Shown here in pieces: positions 22,767 to 26,703 of a DNA stretch of 26,703 bases; the first letter of the stretch is position 1; each line of letters begins with the position of its first letter. The notes under the pieces were generated by a model. It ran no database searches, was not told where the DNA came from, and saw only the letters and a program-made list of their open reading frames with translations. The position numbers and the translations under genes are program-made. This DNA comes from JBAZOY01 sp041648505 (lineage in GTDB: Bacteria; Desulfobacterota; Syntrophia; Syntrophales; CG2-30-49-12), in contig JBAZOY010000034.1 in assembly GCA_041648505.1 (NCBI GenBank), positions 1-26,703 of the forward strand. Direction: 5' to 3'.

Positions 22767-24752
22767 TTATCCATTACTGTTCAGGCTGCCTGCCCGAGGC
22801 AGCGTAAAATAAAAAGTTGTCCCTTTCCCCTGTTCTGATTCCACACGGATAGAGCCGCCATGACTTTCCACTATCTTTTTTGCAATGGCGAGCCCCATAC
22901 CTGTTCCTTCAACATCCACATCGTTCAACCTCTGAAACCTCTGGAATATCTTTTGATGATATTCAGGAGCAATACCTATTCCGTTGTCCGTAACATAGAA
23001 CTCATGGAATTCGCCTTTTTCCTTACATCTGATCTTAATCGTCGGACTTGTTGTATCTCCCCTATATTTAATACTGTTACTGATCAGATTTTCGAAAACC
23101 TGAAAGATCCTGTGTCTGTCACCATGGATATCAGGCAATTCTTTCTGCACATCCACCTTAAAATCCTTCAGTTGGAGGCCAAGAATAGACAAAACATCGT
23201 CGATGATCTCGTTGGAGGAAATATCCTCGAAGTTATTGACTACCATACCGAGGCTTGAAAATTCAAGAAGGTCGTTGATAATCATTTGCATCTTCCGGAC
23301 ATTGGCCTGAATACGGCTCAGATACCTTTTTGCTGTATCGTCCAAATTATCTATATAGTCGGTAAGGAGGACGGAAGAAAAGCCATGGATGGAAACAACA
23401 GGCGCTTTCAGGCCGTGGGAAACCGAATAGACAAAACTTTCCAGTTCTTCATTCTTTCTTTTTATTTCTTCATCTGCCGTTCTTTTTTCTGTGATATCCC
23501 TTATTATTTCCATAGTTCCGATCATCTTTCCCCCTTCCCATATAGGGGAAATACTCAATTCGCCGATAAACGATTTACCCCTGAAGTTAGGAATGTTTAT
23601 CTCAACTTGTTCGCCTTCCTCGCTCCTTAACAGTTTCTTTATTACCGCCTCTATTTTTCGGCGGGTTTCTTGTGAGCCCATAATAGGCGCTTGTTTTCCC
23701 ATGATATCTTTTTCCGTGAAACCTGTTATTCTTTCCGCCTTCCTGTTGAATGAGGTAAACTTTCCTTCCATATCCAATGTGTATATGAGATCGCTTGAAT
23801 TCTGAAGGATCATGCGGTATCTCTCTGCAGATGCCTTGAGCTCTTCCTCGGCCGCTACCAGCGGTGTAATATCTCTACAAAAGCTAAGTGTTCCGATTGC
23901 TTTTTCCTCACTATTCCTAAGGAAAGCACCGGAGATACTGATACATATTTCCCTTCCTTCCCTGTTGATACTTTTTAATCTGTAATCACGGAGTTCCTCG
24001 TTTTTTCTCAGAAGGTCACTAATTGCCTTTGCCCTTTCCATTCCCCGGTCATAAAATTCCGAGACATGTCTTCCCAGCAGCTCTTTTCTTTCATACCCCG
24101 AGAATCCTGTTGCTGCCCGATTGGCAAAGGTAATAAAGCCTTTTTTATCTGTAGTTGCCACCATGTCCGGAGATGTTTCAAAAATGGTTTCCAAAAAGTC
24201 TCTGGTATTTTTTGTTTCCTCAAAAAGGGCTTTATATTTTTTCTCACTTTCAAAGAGCGCTTTTTCCATTTTTTTTTGCTCTGTTACATCTCTCAGCGAT
24301 CCCTGAAAGCCCTCGATCCTTTTCCCGTTCTTTATTAAACCCACATTTCCTTCAACTATTCTTCTCTCACCGTCTTTACGGATGAGTTCATAACACAAAT
24401 TATGAATCGGTTTTCCTGTGCGAAAGAGCTCGTTGAATCTTTGAAAAACATAATCAGCCGTTTCAGGGTCCATGTAATCTCTGTAGTTCAAACCCATAAG
24501 TTCTCCGGTAGTGTAACCTGACATTTCTTCTACCACTCTATTGCAGGAGGTAATATCCCCTTTGATGTCCGCGATAAAGATACCGTCAATGGAGTTTCTA
24601 AATAGATTTCTGTATCTTTCCTCGGATTTCCTTATCTCGTCCAGAAAGTTTTTTTCTATTTTAAGTAACTTAATCCGTCTGCGATATATGCCCAAAACAA
24701 ACAAAAGGCTAACCAGTACTATAGCGGTAAAGACGTATACTAATGTCCCCAT
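22767..24752 (-). CDS. Membrane-anchored PAS-PAS-PAS sensor histidine kinase
   Basis: 661 aa. One N-terminal transmembrane helix (about 3-23), then PAS domains at about 43-160, 186-300 and 308-425, each ending in a PAC-like RDIT/RDVT segment, then HisKA (about 435-505) and HATPase_c (about 545-652). Phospho-acceptor is His446 in SVSHGLKAPVVSIHGF. ATP-site boxes: N-box FENLISNSIKY, G1 DNGIGIA (589-595), F-box KIFQRFQR, G2 GTGMGLAI. The residue after the His is Gly instead of the usual Asp/Glu. With only about two dozen residues outside the helix, sensing is probably cytoplasmic. It is the first gene of a three-gene set with the two response regulators. Confidence 0.95.
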   Translation of the reverse strand: MGTLVYVFTAIVLVSLLFVLGIYRRRIKLLKIEKNFLDEIRKSEERYRNLFRNSIDGIFIADIKGDITSCNRVVEEMSGYTTGELMGLNYRDYMDPETADYVFQRFNELFRTGKPIHNLCYELIRKDGERRIVEGNVGLIKNGKRIEGFQGSLRDVTEQKKMEKALFESEKKYKALFEETKNTRDFLETIFETSPDMVATTDKKGFITFANRAATGFSGYERKELLGRHVSEFYDRGMERAKAISDLLRKNEELRDYRLKSINREGREICISISGAFLRNSEEKAIGTLSFCRDITPLVAAEEELKASAERYRMILQNSSDLIYTLDMEGKFTSFNRKAERITGFTEKDIMGKQAPIMGSQETRRKIEAVIKKLLRSEEGEQVEINIPNFRGKSFIGELSISPIWEGGKMIGTMEIIRDITEKRTADEEIKRKNEELESFVYSVSHGLKAPVVSIHGFSSVLLTDYIDNLDDTAKRYLSRIQANVRKMQMIINDLLEFSSLGMVVNNFEDISSNEIIDDVLSILGLQLKDFKVDVQKELPDIHGDRHRIFQVFENLISNSIKYRGDTTSPTIKIRCKEKGEFHEFYVTDNGIGIAPEYHQKIFQRFQRLNDVDVEGTGMGLAIAKKIVESHGGSIRVESEQGKGTTFYFTLPRAGSLNSNG

Positions 24753-24755
24753 ACT

Positions 24756-24851
24756 TTAATATCCTCTATAATAATCGTTACAGAGACATGCTATAGCCTC
24801 TTTATAATCTAAGCTTTTTGGAGATTGTATCCATCGGTGTTCAGAAGACAT
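24756..24851 (-). CDS. Possible 31-aa ORF just upstream of the kinase gene
   Basis: ATG at 24851, stop TAA at 24756-24758, three bases before the kinase ATG. The peptide begins MSSEHRWIQSPKSLDYKEAI and ends ACLCNDYYRGY. The frame is also open upstream for five more codons. There is no convincing ribosome-binding site and the 5' end lies inside repeat copy B. The tight spacing to the kinase would allow coupling. No family recognised; may be chance. Confidence 0.2.
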   Translation of the reverse strand: MSSEHRWIQSPKSLDYKEAIACLCNDYYRGY

Positions 24852-24977
24852 TACGACCATGCACATTTCACTTTACTGCCCGCCAAGGCAAAAATGGTGC
24901 TTATGCCCTATACTGCCATGGTGTCCAAAAAGTTTCTAATTCGTGCCTTTTGAATTCAATGGTACTGTTTTAAAAGG
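24833..24977. repeat. Dispersed intergenic repeat, copy B
   Basis: The longer of two diverged copies in this window (see the copy at 18802-18913). Shared blocks in order are ATCGGTG, CGACCATGCA, CTTTACTGCC, GGTGTCC, TTCGTGCCTTTTGAATTCAA, ACTGTTTT and AAAGG. The middle part CGCCAAGGCAAAAATGG plus CTTATGCCCTATACTGCC is missing from the other copy. It lies between the adenylate cyclase and the histidine kinase genes. Confidence 0.6.
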
Positions 24978-24978
24978 T

Positions 24979-25001
24979 TCTCAATCTCGTAGAGATTGAG
25001 A
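24979..25001 (-). terminator. Perfect 10-bp inverted repeat downstream of the adenylate cyclase gene
   Basis: TCTCAATCTC, loop GTA, GAGATTGAGA. It lies about 50 bases after the cyclase stop on the minus strand. The following minus-strand sequence is AACCTTTTAAAAC, so the T-run is short and the stem is only 40% G+C; a weak intrinsic terminator or RNA-end stabilising hairpin is possible. It starts directly where repeat copy B ends. Confidence 0.4.
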
Positions 25002-25051
25002 GCTTAAGGAAGATATCTTTTTCAGGAATGAGTCCTACTTTGTATGCGATT

Positions 25052-26703
25052 CTAATTATTACGCTGTTGCCCTAATAGTTCATAAATCTTCAATTCTCCC
25101 GTGATGTAACCAGCATCATATTTTCCAACTTCCCGCACCTCAAGAATTGAATTTATGACCGCCTGGCGGGTTTTTTCGCTTATCAAAATAGTGTTCGGTC
25201 TGTTCTTGGTCAGTTCCTGCAATCGGAAGGCAACGTTGACCGAATCTCCGATAACAGTATAATCCATTTTCTTATCAAAACCAATATTCCCGACCACAGC
25301 TTCTCCGGTATGAACACTGATCCCGATCGTCAGGGGAAGATCAATTTCACCGGATAAATGATCGTTGATAACTTCAAGGGTTTTTTTCATTTCCAGGGCG
25401 GCGGAGAGGGCATTATCCGTATCCGAAGAGCTTGAAATCGGGGCTCCAAAAATGGCCAGAAAACCATCACCCAAGTACTTATCCACGATCCCGTTATATT
25501 TGAAGACAATATCTCCCATGACGGCAAAAAAATGATTTAAAATAGCTACAGTCTTTTGGGGACCCATCTTACTGGCAAGAGGGGAAAAGTTCCGGATGTC
25601 AATATTGAGCAAAGTCAATGTCTTCAATTCATCAATTACCGGTTTTTCTCCTGAAGAATCATTGGTGATTTTATCTACAATTTCCCTGGGGACAAACTTT
25701 TGGAACATGTTACGGATGGCCCTTTCATGCTCTGCCATAGACAATGTTTCCCGGTAAAGCCGTGAGTTTTCTATGGCAATACTGACCGAGGTGGCAATTG
25801 ACTGCAAGAGCTGAAGATCATTGGCATCAAAGTCGCCATTTTGCCGGTTAAGGACCTCGATGACGCCGAGGACCTTGCCCTGTGAGACCAGCGGCACACA
25901 CAATACGGAGCGGGTTTTAAAACCTGTCCGTCGATCAAATTCCGGGTCATAATACTGAGAAGTTTGAACGTCTCTTACCAGAACCGTTTCTCCACGGGCG
26001 GCGGAATAACCTGTAATACCCTGGCCGAGTTTAGGCCGGAAGTTCTGCACGGTTTCAAGATCGAGGTTAAAAGCAGCTTTAAATTCGAGTTCGTTTTTAT
26101 CCAGAAACAAGAGAGAACCTGCTTCCACGTTCATTATTCCCTCAATCATTTCCATTGTATGCTTCAGAACTTTATCCATGTCGAATGTGGAAGAAGCCAG
26201 GACCCCTCCAATCCGCTTAATCGCTTCCATTTCATGGTCACGTTTCACGATGGAGGAAGCCAGACGGTTTTTTTCTATAGCCAGGGTGAGGGTGTAAGCC
26301 ATCCGGTTGATTTGATATTCCATCTCTCTCAGAATATCCGGACGGATAGTGCCCACCATTAGTACCCCTATCACTTCTCCTCCGCTCCTTAGAGGCGATA
26401 AAACAACCTCTCGCAGACCATGTTTTCCGAAAAGTTCTTGTTCTATTGGATGGCTTAATTTACTCGTATCCGCTAAAAACAGATTGCTTTCCTGTTTGAT
26501 GACCCGGTCGAAGACGGAACCGGTAAAGTAATAATGGGAATCCCGCGAGATATTGGTGGGCACAAAGGTAACAAAATCTTGAAGAGATATCCGGTCTCGC
26601 ACATTTTCTATACGTGTCATCAAGAGGGCCATATCAAAGGGCACCTCTTGATGAAACTCATTTAAGAGGGCATGAAAAAGTTCACTATCCTGAAGACTGG
26701 AGT
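25052..26703 (-). CDS. GAF-GAF class III adenylate cyclase, 5' end beyond the window
   Basis: Makes cAMP from ATP. The frame stays open to the right edge (FHALLNEFHQE and so on) and reads as real GAF sequence, so the GTG at 26644 is probably not the start and the gene is partial. Numbering from that GTG: end of a first GAF domain (to about 125), second GAF (about 150-295, with GQGITGYSAARGE and CVPLVSQGKVLGVIEVLN), a signalling linker with FQKFVPREIVDKI, and the cyclase domain (about 340-525). Metal-binding Asp349 (LLNIDIRNFS) and Asp393 (KYLGDGFLAIFG), Lys389 and Thr463 (DYTVIGDSVN) for adenine, Asn470 and Arg474 for catalysis are all present, so it should be active, class IIIb-like. Confidence 0.93.
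   Translation of the reverse strand, partial: SSLQDSELFHALLNEFHQEVPFDMALLMTRIENVRDRISLQDFVTFVPTNISRDSHYYFTGSVFDRVIKQESNLFLADTSKLSHPIEQELFGKHGLREVVLSPLRSGGEVIGVLMVGTIRPDILREMEYQINRMAYTLTLAIEKNRLASSIVKRDHEMEAIKRIGGVLASSTFDMDKVLKHTMEMIEGIMNVEAGSLLFLDKNELEFKAAFNLDLETVQNFRPKLGQGITGYSAARGETVLVRDVQTSQYYDPEFDRRTGFKTRSVLCVPLVSQGKVLGVIEVLNRQNGDFDANDLQLLQSIATSVSIAIENSRLYRETLSMAEHERAIRNMFQKFVPREIVDKITNDSSGEKPVIDELKTLTLLNIDIRNFSPLASKMGPQKTVAILNHFFAVMGDIVFKYNGIVDKYLGDGFLAIFGAPISSSSDTDNALSAALEMKKTLEVINDHLSGEIDLPLTIGISVHTGEAVVGNIGFDKKMDYTVIGDSVNVAFRLQELTKNRPNTILISEKTRQAVINSILEVREVGKYDAGYITGELKIYELLGQQRNN

Noticed and set aside
1..26703. CRISPR array, tRNA or rRNA genes, insertion sequences, toxin-antitoxin or defence genes
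   Set aside because: No regularly spaced repeats, tRNA-like cloverleaf sequence, transposase or known defence domains were seen on either strand.

Overview
The window looks like a chromosomal segment of a Gram-negative, probably anaerobic bacterium, most likely a Desulfobacterota (former Deltaproteobacteria) relative of the Syntrophales. This is inferred from the gene order cinA-thpR-recA-recX-alaS, the archaeal-type phosphoglycerate mutase homologue next to homoserine dehydrogenase, the lipoprotein and signal-anchor proteins, and the many PAS/GAF/REC signalling proteins. No database search was possible, so the taxon is a guess. There are no rRNA or tRNA genes, CRISPR arrays, insertion sequences or prophage genes.

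Left part (1-8.1 kb, all minus strand): the first 13 codons of an exported protein run off the left edge. Next come a patatin-like lipoprotein, a short decayed remnant that matches the C-terminus of the GTPase YchF, and a hexapeptide acetyltransferase. Then follows a tight operon transcribed cinA-thpR-recA-recX-alaS. Its promoter (TATAAT with an extended -10) is preceded by two copies of the palindromic word TTTCGAAAC, one lying on the -35 region. This is a good candidate operator, possibly SOS-type because recA is in the operon.

Middle part (8.1-13.5 kb): two plus-strand genes (a small exported protein and a helical metal-site protein resembling zinc-dependent phospholipase C) converge on rpmB. 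Upstream of rpmB lies a minus-strand operon purM-purN-DUF523/TudS-like-phosphofructokinase. The purM promoter has a 23-bp perfect palindrome filling the space between its -35 and -10 boxes.

Right-middle part (13.5-21.4 kb, plus strand): homoserine dehydrogenase is followed by an ApgM-family protein of the kind proposed to act as an alternative homoserine kinase. After it come a YbgC-type thioesterase starting at TTG, a membrane-anchored TPR protein, a membrane-anchored transglutaminase-like protein, and an ABC exporter ATPase/permease pair.

Right end (21.4-26.7 kb, minus strand): a signalling block. A membrane-anchored triple-PAS histidine kinase is followed, with overlapping or abutting starts, by a REC-GGDEF diguanylate cyclase and a single-domain Rcp-like response regulator. 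A GAF-GAF class III adenylate cyclase runs off the right edge. c-di-GMP and cAMP signalling genes therefore sit side by side.

The most unusual non-coding signal is a diverged repeat present twice in intergenic DNA (about 18802-18913 and 24833-24977). One copy supplies the ribosome-binding site of the ABC ATPase gene. No clearly novel multi-gene defence or mobile system was seen. The points most worth checking are the dispersed repeat, the two operator/promoter arrangements, the hom/ApgM pair, the decayed ychF tail and the altered H-box of the kinase.
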